From positions 204,155,621 through 204,219,620 of the forward strand of contig OV884057.1 of assembly GCA_930367215.1 (NCBI GenBank): 64,000 nt of DNA, given 5' to 3'. The position numbers and the translations under genes are program-made. Below are positions 34,090-44,165 of the stretch, one piece after another (the first letter of the stretch is position 1; every line of letters starts with the position of its first letter). The DNA is from Pollenia angustigena. Lineage: Eukaryota > Arthropoda > Insecta > Diptera > Polleniidae. The notes below the pieces were generated by a model. That model worked only from the letters and a program-made list of their open reading frames with translations, did not search any database and was not told the origin of the DNA.

Positions 34090-34958
34090 TCCATAGAAAA
34101 TTAATCACTGACATAAACTTACAAAAAAAGAGTTACCGATAACAAGATTTTTCTAAAGAAGAAATTTCATCTGTGACAAGAAAGTTTATACAAAAACGGT
34201 CGTTGATTCTACTATTCTGTAAAGACTTTGTCAATAGTATGACTTTACTACAAAATTTACTCCTCTCGTTATTAATAACGTGACTTTTATATGGAAAAGA
34301 TAAAATATATCATGACTTTTCTTTCAAAAAATTAAGAGCAACCATGACTGTTCATTAGAAAACTAAGTGATATCACGATTTTTCATAAGAAGGCTATTAA
34401 AAGTATGGCGGTATCTATAGAAAAGTTATAAATATTATGACTTTTCTTTAAAAAAGTTATAAATATCACGACTTTTCTATAGAAAGGTTATCAATATAAT
34501 GACTTTTCTATACAAAAATTATCAATATCACGACTTTTCTATAGAAAGGTTATCATATAGTGACTTTTCAATAGAAAAGTTTTCAATATCATGACTTTTC
34601 TATGGAAAAGTTATCAATATCATGACTTTTCTGTAGAAAAGATATCAATTTCATGACTTTTCTGTAGAAAAGATATCAATATCATGACTTTTCTATAGAT
34701 ATGGTATCAGTATCACGACTTTTCTAAAGAAAAGTTATCAGTATCATGAATTTTCTAAAGAAAAGTTATCAATAGCATGACTTTTCTATAGAAAAGCTTT
34801 CAATATCATGACTTTTCTATACAAAAATTAGCTTTTCTATAGAAAGGTTGTCATCGCTTTTCTTTCAAATAATTAAGAACAACATGACTCTTCAGTAGAA
34901 AACTAAGTGATATCACGATTTTTCATAAGAAGGTTATTAATAGTATGGCGTATCTATA
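34090..34958. repeat. 31-bp satellite, block 5, homogenised ATATCATGAC variant
   Basis: Here the core TATCGATA is replaced by TATCAATATCATGAC while TTTTCTATAGAAAAG is kept. The GACTTTTCT/GAATTTTCT start recurs at 34,562, 34,593, 34,624, 34,655, 34,686, 34,717, 34,748 and 34,779, exactly 31 bp apart. This is the cleanest stretch of the satellite. A 100-bp segment near 34,370 (AACTAAGTGATATCACGATT, TTTCATAAGAAGG) is repeated near 34,900. Confidence 0.9.
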
Positions 34959-35120
34959 GTAAAAACCCTACGCGTCGAAGATGAGCAACTTCGTGATAAA
35001 ATAAAGCGGATGGAGAAAGACGCCACACAGTTTTCGCTCACCAATGTGTTAACACATGAACACATTGGTGACCTGTTTCGTGAAAAACGTGGTCCGCGAA
35101 AACTGTGTGGCGTGCCTTAG
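34959..35120 (+). other. Coding-like insert in satellite (52 codons), unknown
   Basis: A balanced-composition segment interrupts the array. One plus frame is open throughout: KTLRVEDEQLRDKIKRMEKD, then ATQFSLTNVLTHEHIGDLF, then REKRGPRKLCGVP and a TAG stop. The first half looks like a charged helix. I do not recognise the family. The same DNA holds strong inverted repeats: GCCACACAGTTTTCG with CGAAAACTGTGTGGC, and CACCAATGTGTT with AACACATTGGTG. It may be an exon, a captured gene piece, or a hairpin element whose frame is accidental. Confidence 0.4.
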
Positions 35121-35225
35121 ACTTTTCTAAAGAAAAGTTTTCGATTTCATGACGTTTTGTACAAAAGTTTTCGATTTCATGATTTTAGAACAGTTTTCAA
35201 TTTCATGACTTTTCAATAAAAAGAG
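35121..35225. repeat. 31-bp satellite, block 5 continued
   Basis: A few units of the ATTTCATGAC variant resume directly after the coding-like insert. Confidence 0.7.
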
Positions 35226-35338
35226 TTAAAAAGATGTTTTTGATTGAAATTAATTAAAAACAAACAATTTAATATCAAAAAAAAAAAAATTCCTAAATTA
35301 TATCAAATATCATAAACTTTTTATACATAAATCGTGAC

Positions 35339-36161
35339 CAGCGTTGCCGTTTTGGTTACTTTAAACCAAAATTGGTTACTTTATTTTCCAATGTGTACTT
35401 GTGTACTTTTTTCCCATTTTGGTTACTTTTGTTCAACACAAAAATAACCAATTTTTTGTTTTGGAACAAGAACTAGCCGCTTCGCTAAAAACAGTACATT
35501 TTTCATCTACTTAAATACTATTTTTTTAGAAGCTTAAACTTTAACAGACTATCAACTCAACCACATAAGGTATATACATACTTTGAAGTGTAGATGGCTA
35601 TTATCTGCTATTCTTAATGCTTTGTAGGTCTAACTGAAACACTTTTCTAGATAAACGCTATGGTCAAAGGCCCTTTCGATCCCATCCCGTATAAGATTAT
35701 ATTTCCACCGCGTAAAAATCATCTACATATATATAAAAGATCTACAGCATAATTAAGTTAAATTTTGCATTTTGATACCATACGCACAGAAAGACTTTAA
35801 AAGTTGTACTTATTAGAGTTCTCTATAAAAAAAGGTTGAAAGCTCTAGCTCAAACATTTTTTAAAATTGACAAAAATAAGTGTTAAATTTGTACACTTCC
35901 ACTAAAAATGTTCGAAAAAATATGTAGCCTATTTATTGTTCTTTCCCGAAAATCTGTAATATACATACTGTCAAAACTTTAAAAAAAATAATGGTCCAGC
36001 GGTTTATGAGCCTACAAAAAACACTATTTCTTCTTTAGGCACACAATTTTAAAACAGAAGTTCGAATAAAAAAATACGAGATAATTTTAGTTACTTTTTT
36101 TCGCTTTTGGTTACTTTATTTTTACATTTTGGTTAAATTTTTTTTTGTCGTGGCAACGCTG
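35339..36161. mobile_element. Non-autonomous hAT element with perfect 8-bp duplication
   Basis: The ends are CAGCGTTGCC and GGCAACGCTG, flanked by ATCGTGAC on both sides (35,331-35,338 and 36,162-36,169). The subterminal regions repeat TTTTGGTTACTTT many times near both ends, as hAT subterminal transposase sites often do. The 823-bp element has no transposase frame. Confidence 0.9.
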
Positions 36162-36169
36162 ATCGTGAC

Positions 36170-36460
36170 AGTCATAACAAACATTTAGTTGTTCTTTAAA
36201 AGTTTTTGTTTAAACAATTTTTTATTTTGTGAAAATTCTAAAAATTATTTTCTCACAAACATTTAAAATTCAGAACATTTTTTTGTTTGTTTTCAACTTA
36301 TTCTCGTGCTAAAACGTCACATGTCAAACTGACACCTTTTGCATAACGTAAAAACAGATCTAGAGAAAGAGTGCACACCAACTACAAATTGATGATAATA
36401 ACGTTAATGAGTTGTATTACATTGATGCAGACAGTCAGGTTGTACATGTACTAAATGCAC
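36170..36460. other. Spacer
   Basis: AT-rich; nothing recognised. Confidence 0.35.
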
Positions 36461-36469
36461 TAAAAAGCC

Positions 36470-36567
36470 AACCTTTTCATCAAGCTGCGAATGGCTTCAT
36501 ACCCATGAATATTCTGTACATTGGAATCAGCATTTAATATCCAATCATTATCGTCATTTATGATGCA
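36470..36567 (-). other. Coding-like segment, possible exon, unknown
   Basis: The minus-strand frame CCIINDDNDWILNADSNVQN followed by IHGYEAIRSLMKR has balanced composition unlike nearby AT-rich frames. It is preceded by a plausible acceptor (TTCGTTCACACATCAG|TG) and followed by a plausible donor (GATGAAAAG|GTTGGC). No family was recognised. The frame extends a little upstream as open DNA. Confidence 0.3.
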
Positions 36568-36741
36568 ACACTGATGTGTGAACGAATTAAATGGCATGTT
36601 GTACAAGAGAGTATCATATCAAGTGGTAAATAGTATATATGAGTTATCCCATTATAATTATTAGGGTGCAACACATTTTGCAATTGTAAAAGAAAACAAG
36701 GAATAAATTCATAAACTCATTTCTTTCAAATTAAACTTGTT

Positions 36742-36860
36742 ACGTTGGGAAACAGGTGTCTTGGAAAATTTCTTTGAGATCTTCAACTTCCACAAATATG
36801 CACCACTCTACTAAAATTCCATATTTATGTTTTAAAATCATTTTTATAACTAATGTTAGA
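36742..36860 (-). other. Coding-like segment, possible exon, unknown
   Basis: The minus-strand frame KHKYGILVEWCIFVEVEDLK then EIFQDTCFPT is preceded by a good-looking acceptor (TTTTTTTCTAACATTAG) with a branch-like CTAAC. A stop (TAA) or possible donor (AAC|GTAACA) follows. It is open further upstream, where the composition becomes ordinary. The phase does not join simply to the segment at 36,470-36,567. Confidence 0.25.
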
Positions 36861-37037
36861 AAAAAATATTGTTGTATTTTCTTTGTTGTGAAAATCATCA
36901 ACATGGAAAATATGATTGCTTGACATGGTTTTGTAGTTGCTGCTGCAAGAAAAATATTGTTATAATGAAGCAAAACCCTAATTGATATAAAAACCAAGCG
37001 AAATCATAAATTCGTAGAGTATTTATGAGTTTTAATA

Positions 37038-37138
37038 TCAGTCATCAGCAACAATTTCTGTCGGTGCTTCAGAACGCTCATTAGCATTGAAAACTGCAAA
37101 ACTATCGTCGTCGGTACCATCGCTAGCAGTCCCATCAC
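37038..37138 (-). other. Coding-like segment, possible terminal exon, unknown
   Basis: The minus-strand frame GDGTASDGTDDDSFAVFNAN then ERSEAPTEIVADD and a TGA stop is about half GC in a region of about one quarter GC. An in-frame stop lies just upstream, but TTTTCGTTAAG|GT could be an acceptor. ATTAAA follows the stop at once. The acidic C-terminal style suggests a cytoplasmic tail. The plus strand is also open here, which lowers confidence. Confidence 0.35.
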
Positions 37139-37244
37139 CTTAACGAAAACACCTTGATGTCAAATTTATTTTATTCAGGCAACCCTCTAAGTGAAGAATT
37201 TTTTAACAAAAAAAAATGACACTAAAAATATTACGACTACAAAA

Positions 37245-37492
37245 AAAAGATAATTAGTCGATAGACTTACTTTCCTGTAGAAAAGTGATCGATAACTTTA
37301 GTTTTTCTTTTAAATATTAACGGTAAATTAAGGATGGTAGTCGGCAACTTCAATTTTATACACAAGTAACCGACAACTTTAATATTAATAAGTTATTAAT
37401 AACTTAAATTTTCTTAAGAAAAATATCGATAACTTTTCATTTTTATAGTTGTGGATAACTTTAACTTTTTATTAAAAAATTATAGATAACAA
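37245..37492. repeat. 31-bp satellite, block 6a
   Basis: Diverged AAAAGTGATCGATAACTTTA-type units directly precede the large inverted repeat. Confidence 0.75.
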
Positions 37493-38370
37493 TAATTAGT
37501 ATTGTGGTTATTTTGTTGAACTATTTATGGTTTTTAATCCAAATTTTTAATATTTTTAATTAGGCTTAAGTTCATGAAATTTAATTTTTATTAAATTATT
37601 TTTATGAAGAAAGGAATTTTACAACATGAAAATTAATTAAAGTTGTTATTGATAATCTTTCATTCTTGACGTGGCTGGGGCTCGAACCCTGGCCGGCAGG
37701 TTACCATGACATGTTTCGATCGCAACCACTCGATCTCCTCAGATGGATTTGCCGTCTTACACTCGCAGCCATCGACGACTGCTGACGTCACTAGTCAAAC
37801 ATCAACCCTTAAACCAAATTGTATTTTAATATTTGGTAGATCGAAATTTGCTTTCCTGAATGATTATCCATTTTAATTGATTTTACATGTTTTTTCCTTT
37901 ACTTCTGTTTTTTCGAGAGAAGAGAAAGACAAAGTGAAAAAACAAAAAAATGTACTTGGACTTCAAGAAAAATTCTTGACGAAAGTACGAAAAAACAGAA
38001 GTAAAGGAAAAAACATGTAAAATCAATTAAAATGGATAATCATTCAGGAAAGCAAATTTCGATCTACCAAATATTAAAATACAATTTGGTTTAAGGGTTG
38101 ATGTTTGACTAGTGACGTCAGCAGTCGTCGATGGCTGCGAGTGTAAGACGGCAAATCCATCTGAGGAGATCGAGTGGTTGCGATCGAAACATGTCATGGT
38201 AACCTGCCGGCCAGGGTTCGAGCCCGAGCCACGTCAAGAATGAAAGATTATCAATAACAACTTTAATTAATTTTCATGTTGTAAAATTCCTTTCTTCATA
38301 AAAATAATTTAATAAAAATTAAATTTCATGAACTTAAGCCTAATTAAAAATATTAAAAATTTGGATTAAA
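37493..38370. repeat. Large inverted repeat of a tRNA-like (SINE-like) element
   Basis: The left arm (37,531-37,914) and right arm (about 37,988-38,370) are about 383-bp inverted copies with few mismatches, separated by about 73 bp. The right arm, plus strand, carries an A-box-like GGAGATCGAGTGGTTGCG (38,164-38,181) and a B box GGGTTCGAGCCC (38,214-38,225), as in RNA polymerase III promoters of tRNA-derived SINEs. The left arm has the same motifs on the minus strand. Related single-copy fragments are at 19,525-19,600 and 48,190-48,395, which also share the left flank from 37,493. The unit looks like two head-to-head SINE-like copies or a palindromic element. Confidence 0.75.
38214..38225 (+). 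promoter_or_regulatory. B-box-like internal RNA polymerase III motif
   Basis: GGGTTCGAGCCC fits the tRNA B-box consensus GGTTCGANNCC. An A-box-like GATCGAGTGG lies about 45 bp upstream. The mirrored motif is at about 37,676-37,687 on the minus strand. A fuller tRNA cloverleaf is not evident. Confidence 0.5.
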
Positions 38371-38374
38371 AATT

Positions 38375-39235
38375 ATAGATAACTTTACTTTTATACATCA
38401 AATTTATCAAGAACTTTTACTTTTTAAAGAAACGTTATCGATAACTTTAGTTTTCTATAAAAACGTTATCGATAACTAAACTATTCAATAAAAACGTTAT
38501 CGACAACTTTACTTTCAATAGAAAGGATATAAATAACTTAACTTTTCTGTGAAAAAGTTATCGAAAGCTTTTACTTTTTCAAAAAAATTAATATTTACTT
38601 TACTTTTCTATAGAAAATTGATCGATAACTTTAGTTTTCTATTGAACAGTTTCCGATACCTTTAGTTTTCTATAGAAAACTTGTCGATAACTTTACTTGT
38701 TTAGGCCCCTATTACGATACATTCCTATAGAAAAGTATAGTTATAGAAAACTTTTCTGTAAGACCCCTATTACGGTTCACAACTCAACTCAGTTGAGTTG
38801 TAATTTCCTAATTTTTTTTTATGCTTTACAAATTTGCTATATTGCGGCGAACAAAAATTACAACTGATCACAAACAGTTGTGTTAATTACAACTCAACTG
38901 AGTTGAGTTGTGAACCGTAATAGGAGTCTTACAGAAAAGTTTTCTATAACTATACTTTTCTATAGGAATGTTACCGATAACTTTACTTTTCTATAGAAAA
39001 TTTATCGATGACTTTAGTTTTCTATTGAATAGTTATCGATAACTTTAGTTTTCTATAAAAAGTTACCAATAACTTAACTTGTTTACTGAAAAGTTTTCTA
39101 TAACTATACTTTTCTAAAACTTTACTTTTCTATAGAATATAAATCTAAAGGAAAGTTATCGATTACGCTTACTTTACTACCAAAAACCGTCAACCTTACT
39201 ATTCCATAGAAAAGTACACGATAACTTGAGTACTT
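38375..39235. repeat. 31-bp satellite, block 6b
   Basis: Well-preserved AACGTTATCGATAACTTTAG and TTTTCTATAGAAAA units occur. It is interrupted at 38,720-38,970 by an inverted repeat. Confidence 0.85.
38720..38970. repeat. Inverted repeat that includes satellite units in its arms
   Basis: The 86-bp arms (38,720-38,805 and 38,885-38,970) differ at one position. The inner part is MITE-like (CCTATTACGGTTCACAACTC then AACTCAGTTGAG). The outer part of both arms is satellite (CTATAGAAAAGTATAGTTAT). The spacer is 79 bp. Arms crossing the MITE/satellite boundary suggest the element carried satellite with it, or that the arms were homogenised. Confidence 0.8.
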
Positions 39236-39239
39236 ATTA

Positions 39240-39380
39240 GGGTATTCATTCGGTTAATCGTCAATCGGTTAACCGATTAATTACTACCCGATTAACTGAT
39301 CGGTTAATTTCAAATTGGGTTTTTTCAATTAACGATAAAACCGGTTAACTTCAGTCGATTAACCGATTAACCGATGTTAC
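39240..39380. repeat. GGTTAACCGATTAA-rich repeat, possible transposon end
   Basis: It starts TAGGGTATTCATTCGGTTAA and repeats CGGTTAA/TTAACCG words at least eight times on both strands. The TAGGGT start resembles the hAT MITE at 49,481, but no opposite end was found. Confidence 0.5.
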
Positions 39381-39629
39381 AAAATTTTAAATATTTTGTA
39401 GTATATTATAACATATTTTTTCGTGTTTTTAATTATTTGTTTCGTCCCATATACAAAAGGTATGTGTTTAGAAAATATTTTTTTAATACAAACAAAGGTG
39501 TTCAGTGATCTTCAGTTTAGCCCATTTTCCGCCGACCGTTGACTAATATTACAATGTTTTTTTATCTTCATCATTTTCTCATTTCATTTTTTCTGTTTCA
39601 CGTACTTTTTATATGTATGTGTCATATCA
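39381..39629. other. AT-rich spacer
   Basis: Nothing recognised. Confidence 0.35.
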
Positions 39630-39938
39630 GGGGGGTTACCGCGTATTTCGATTCGAAAGAAATCATTTACGGATTCGAACAATTTGTACTGTGTATTACG
39701 ATTTTCGTAATCGTTCGAAACGATCACAGAGGTTGAATTTTTTAAAATATGGGAAATTTGATGAACAATTTGTGTTCGTAATAGAGAGTGGCTTTTAAGA
39801 AAGTGATTTTTTATTTTCAATAAAGTGTGAAAAACGTCCGTTTATTCGAAATAAATATTACGAAAATCGTATTACACAGTACAAATTGTTCGAATTCGTA
39901 AATGATTTCTTTCGAATCGAAATACGCGGTAACCCCCC
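39630..39938. mobile_element. MITE with GGGGGGTTACCGCGTATTTC ends, copy 2
   Basis: This 309-bp copy is in the opposite orientation to 12,066-12,374, with arms of about 85 bp and the same interior. Equal length and high similarity suggest a recently active family. Open frames inside are antisense or sense shadows of the TIRs. Confidence 0.85.
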
Positions 39939-40025
39939 AGCCTTTTGGCAGAATTAACTATAACAATTAGAAATGTTAAAAATTTATATGTTTAGATGTT
40001 TAGACATGTTTTAATATGTTTAGAC

Positions 40026-40770
40026 AAATCCTGTACCCATGTTCTGTAACTTTAGTGAGAACTTCTCGCTTCGAAAAGATGTGGAACAAAATATTCCATC
40101 GTTTCTCGAAAAGTGGAAAAAAATGTGTCTGTAACTCATGTCGAAAACTATTAAGAGAGATTACGTCGTTACGTTATAAATGTCATAACATTGTACTCGA
40201 AGCCGATGTGACATTGCAGGCGTTGAGAACGCCAGTCACACATATCTTTGACGGCGACCAAACTTTACCAAAATTAAAAAAAAAAATTAACGTCGGCGGC
40301 GAAAATTCACCATCGGCTATACCAAATAATGTAAAGTACGACTTTAATGTTTGTTGTTTGCAAACGGGCTTTGAAAAAATTCGTATATTTTATAAAACTG
40401 TTAAAAGCAAAATAATTAAACAATGAAAAAATGTGCCAAGAATAAAATATTATTATTATTATTCTTTGCAAATTGCATTTTTAATTGTTTTTTAGTGTTA
40501 AAATTTTTTCTCACCTCGTTTTTATTCGTGAGTTTGTTTGACAGTTCAAAGCGGGAACTATTTTCACAAAAATGTTACAGACACACTTTTTCTGTTAATT
40601 GGTGAGTAATTTCCTTACGTGACAGCTATTACTCGCAAAAAAAGTTACAAACACAGTTTAGTGAGAAAAACAGCTGCTTGTTTCAATATATGGCATTTTT
40701 GTTTCATTTCACACATTTCAATCGAAAACATTATCGACGCGAGAGTTACAGAACATGGGCACTGGATAAG
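40026..40770 (+). mobile_element. Inverted-repeat element containing a 130-codon frame
   Basis: GTACCCATGTTCTGTAACT near 40,033 is mirrored by AGTTACAGAACATGGGCAC near 40,744. A 16-bp core, CCCATGTTCTGTAACT, is perfect. Further inverted words (TGTGTCTGTAAC and GTTACAGACACA) lie inside. A frame of 136 codons starts before the left arm and reads through it. Its SKSGKKCVCNSCRKLLREIT segment looks vaguely like a zinc-knuckle/BED start but lacks the full Cys/His pattern. It is more likely a defective DNA transposon than a gene. TSD not clear. Confidence 0.4.
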
Positions 40771-40944
40771 GACTGAGAAGTTAGATATTCATCTACGATA
40801 AGTGAAAGAATTTTTTCCAAGTCAAGTTTTGGCAAAACTAAAGAAAAGACTCGCTTTAATCCTCAACATTTAAAATAAATTACTTTTCTAAAAGATTATT
40901 TTATAAGATGTCCTTTAACTATTGAAATAACTTATAAAATTATC

Positions 40945-41030
40945 TCAGTTTATTTTTGTATCCATATGTAAATATTTGGGAGTTTCACAAGGTAGTCATT
41001 AAGTCTTATGTCTTAAAAGAATAACAGGAA
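40945..41030. repeat. Dispersed repeat fragment (family of 11.6 kb)
   Basis: GTTTCACAAGGTAGTCATTA and TTAAAAGAATAACAGGAAA match the left part of the copy at 11,605-11,765. Confidence 0.4.
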
Positions 41031-41043
41031 ATATATGTATATA

Positions 41044-41165
41044 GTCGGCTTAATATGCAAACCGGCTAAATCCACTTTTTATGTAAATTTAGATTTTGAT
41101 TCCGTGTGGTAGAGAAAGATACGCCTCGTCGACCAGCATGTAGTGTTTCTTCTTTTTAAGTCTTG
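41044..41165. mobile_element. Half copy of the GTCGGCTTA MITE
   Basis: GTCGGCTTAATATGCAAACC, then AAATCCACTTTTTATGTAAA, then GTCGACCAGCATGTAGTG matches, inverted, the right half of the MITE at 56,140-56,390. The other end is missing. Confidence 0.6.
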
Positions 41166-41202
41166 AAGGGTGTAAAAATAACTGCTTGTTTTGTTTGCAA
41201 AA

Positions 41203-41232
41203 ATTGAAAAATGCATAGCTGCATTTTTCAAT
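41203..41232. repeat. Perfect hairpin
   Basis: ATTGAAAAATGCA, four loop bases, then TGCATTTTTCAAT gives a 13-bp perfect stem. No element was identified around it. Confidence 0.7.
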
Positions 41233-41344
41233 TTTTTATGAATTTTTAAAAACAAAAATTCCGAAATTTTAATAAAAAAATTATTTTTTTTTTCCAGAAA
41301 AAAAAATTAAGTTTCTAAAACGACTGCGCATATAAGAAAAACGC

Positions 41345-41620
41345 TTAAAGTAAATTTTATTGCGGAATTTCGGTTTTTTTTTTACTTTTTCAATAAGCTA
41401 AAGCGTTTTTGAGTTACGCGAAAATAACGGTATATCTCGAAATCCAAAGCCAACATAAAGAAAAAAGTTGAAACTTTCTTAAAGTAATTTTTATTGCAGA
41501 ATTTCGTTTTTTTTTTTAATTTTTCAATACGCTAAAGCGTTTTTGAGTTGCGCGAACATATGTTGTGCAACATCCTTAATTTTCGAAATAACGGTATATC
41601 TCGAAAACCAAAGCTAACCT
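41345..41620 (+). repeat. Tandem duplication of about 130-150 bp
   Basis: Two copies share TAAAGTAA.TTTTATTGC.GA, then AAGCTAAAGCGTTTTTGAGT or ACGCTAAAGCG..., then TAACGGTATATCTCGAAA. The second copy has about 25 extra bases before TTTTCGAAATAACGG. Phrases such as GCTAAAGCGTTTTTGAGTT with CGGTATATCTCGAAA give no coding frame. Confidence 0.6.
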
Positions 41621-42028
41621 AAAAAAACTGCTAGCAACTTTCTGAAGCCATCTGATGGCATAGGAAGCTGAAATTTGGAACACTGCGGAAGATCGCGGAA
41701 GATCGTAACGAAACCATATTTTTGATTTTCGGCTTTTCAACTAGTACAACTATAAAGATCTGATAGAAAAGATGTTTTTTTATAATATGGGGAACTTTGG
41801 GCCCTACTCGGCACGGCTAGGCACCGTCGGATTGACCTGAAAAATTAGATAATGATTTCTTACGCCAAACCTCATATTTTTAACAGCGCAAACAATTAAA
41901 TTTAACAAAAAAATTGCGACCAGTCTATTGGGTATACAGGTATGTTAAAAAAATCAATTAAAAAAATGTAAAGATGCTGTCAACAAGATTCCGTTATGAA
42001 TAAAATTTTTTATTGATGATTATTATAC
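41621..42028. other. Unassigned spacer
   Basis: No element or gene was recognised, although 41,640-41,760 is less AT-rich than its surroundings. Confidence 0.3.
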
Positions 42029-42226
42029 CTGTGAGATTTTGACATAACATCTTAAGTCGAGATAAGATAGCAAAAAAGTTTTAAAAAAAACTTAGAAAAA
42101 TTTCGTTTATAATACAAAATTTTAAAAACGTAAACAAAAATGTTTTTTGAATGAAAATTCGTGGGATTAACAGCATTTTTTTCAACTTTTAAATTGAACT
42201 TAATATGTTTTGTCAAAATGCCACAG
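42029..42226. mobile_element. MITE with CTGTGGAATTTTGACAAAAC ends, copy 1
   Basis: The left end CTGTGAGATTTTGACATAAC, then ATCTTAAGTCGAGATAAGAT, and the inverted right end TGTTTTGTCAAAATGCCACAG match the copy at 51,502-51,746. About 200 bp, non-coding. Confidence 0.75.
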
Positions 42227-43044
42227 AAAATAATTTTAGGTTTTAATTTTTAAATCTATATTTTTTTTTTTAATTGATATCATAATATTTACTACAAGTA
42301 AATTTTAAGTTTGTTTTGTAACGTAATACGTTGCTGTTATATAAATATAAGGCCCAGTCTTGGAAATGAAAATGGAACAAATTAAAAAATAAACAATTTA
42401 TAATAAATAGAAGAAGAATAATAAATGTACATAATGTATTAATTAAAAGTTTGATATAATTAACCAATTAATTAAGTCACGAGACTTAATATATAACATT
42501 TTCTAATTAAAGATTTTGAACATCCGTTAAATTTTTGTAAAAACCACAGCTTTTTATCTTAAATTTTACCTTAAAAGTTTAAAAAATTCCATTAACTTGT
42601 GAGATAATTAAATCAAATGGTTACCTGCAAAGAAAGAGAAGAAAAACATAATGTTATTAAGAATTCACTTATAAATGTTACAATTTATTCAGAATTATTT
42701 AAACAAAATATCAAATAACAATTCAAAACTATTAAATTTAAATTAAAACCGCTTGACCGGTTCCTCGCTAGAAGAATTTAAATGATAATTTGCAACGAAA
42801 AAAATCACAAAAAAGCAATGGTCCATGTCCGCGACCCCAGTCATTCACTCAATGTTAAATTTGTTTAACGAACTTTAAACAAGAAACCTAAATTGAAAAA
42901 AAAAATGCAAAATGTTTAAAAGATGCTGGAGAAATATAAATAAAAAAATCAAAAGATTTTTGAGAACTGAACATCCGTCTCAATAAAAAACCTGGCATTA
43001 AATAAAACAACAGGGGAAAACTAAATGGACTTTGTTAGCAAAGC
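42227..43044. other. AT-rich spacer
   Basis: Nothing recognised. Confidence 0.4.
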
Positions 43045-44165
43045 CAAAATAAGTTATCGATAACAGAATCTCATTTAAATTAAGCAATTCTTGGAAGATA
43101 AGTAAATATATAGATATATTTTTTAAAGTTGATCAAAGTTATCGATATTTTTCCATATTTTAGTGTAGTTATCGATAACTTTTCTATAGATAAGCAAATT
43201 ATCGACATTTCCATAGAAAAGTAGAGCTATCGAAAATTTTCAATAAATTCATAGTTATCAATTACTTTTCCAAAGATTGGTAAAGTTATCGATAACTTTG
43301 TTTAGATTAGTTAAGTTATCGATAACTTTTCGATAGATTAGTCCATTTTTCGATAACTTTCTATAAATTAATACAGTCATCGAAAACTTTTCTATAGTTT
43401 AGTTAAGTTATCGAAAACTTTTTTATAGATTTCTAAAATTATAGATAACTTTTCCATAAATAAATAAAACTTTTCTTTATATTTTCGAAAGATTAGTAAA
43501 TTAATCCATAATTTTTATATTTACTAGTAAAGTCATCGATAACTTGTCTACGGACAAGTAAAGTTATCTATATGATTTTTGTAGATAAGTAAGCAATTAA
43601 TACATTACTCTTCATTCCAATATCGATAATTTGTCTATTGAAAAGTAAAGTTTAAAAAAAACTTTTCCAAAAATTAGTTAAGTTATAGATAAATGTTCTA
43701 CAGAAAAGTAGCGATCGATAACTTTAAAAAGTAAATTATCAATAACTTTTTTTAATAGATTATCACGTATGCTTAGGAGAAGTCAAGTTATTTTTTAAAA
43801 ATCTGATGTTATCGATAACTTAATCTTAAAAAGTTTTTCATTCGTTTTCAACAATATAGTTTTATAAAAAAAAATATTAAACTTTTTTAGAATATAAAAC
43901 ATTTTCGATAACTTTTCTGTTTAAAGTTTAAGTTATCGGTAACAGTTGTTTAATCAAGTTTGCTTAGAAAAAGTCGAGTTGGCGATAAGTATGCTTAACA
44001 AAGTCATCGATAAGTATGCCTTACCAATCCTAGTTGTCGAAAAGTAGAATAAACAAACCAAAGTTATCGATAACTTCTTTAAATATTGACAATAATACTT
44101 TAAAAAAGTTAGGAAGGAAATAAATATTTTTTAAAAACATCATGTTATCGATAACTTATTCTTAA
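43045..44165. repeat. 31-bp satellite, block 7
   Basis: The written orientation here is the reverse of that at 15-19 kb (AAAGTTATCGATAACTTTTC then TATAGATTAGT). The core is palindromic, so only the CTATAG-ACTAAT half shows the orientation. The second half of the block is decayed. Confidence 0.85.

Noticed and set aside
38164..38225. A functional tRNA gene
   Set aside because: Only A- and B-box-like motifs are visible. I could not pair an acceptor stem or anticodon arm, and the motif sits inside a repeated inverted unit.
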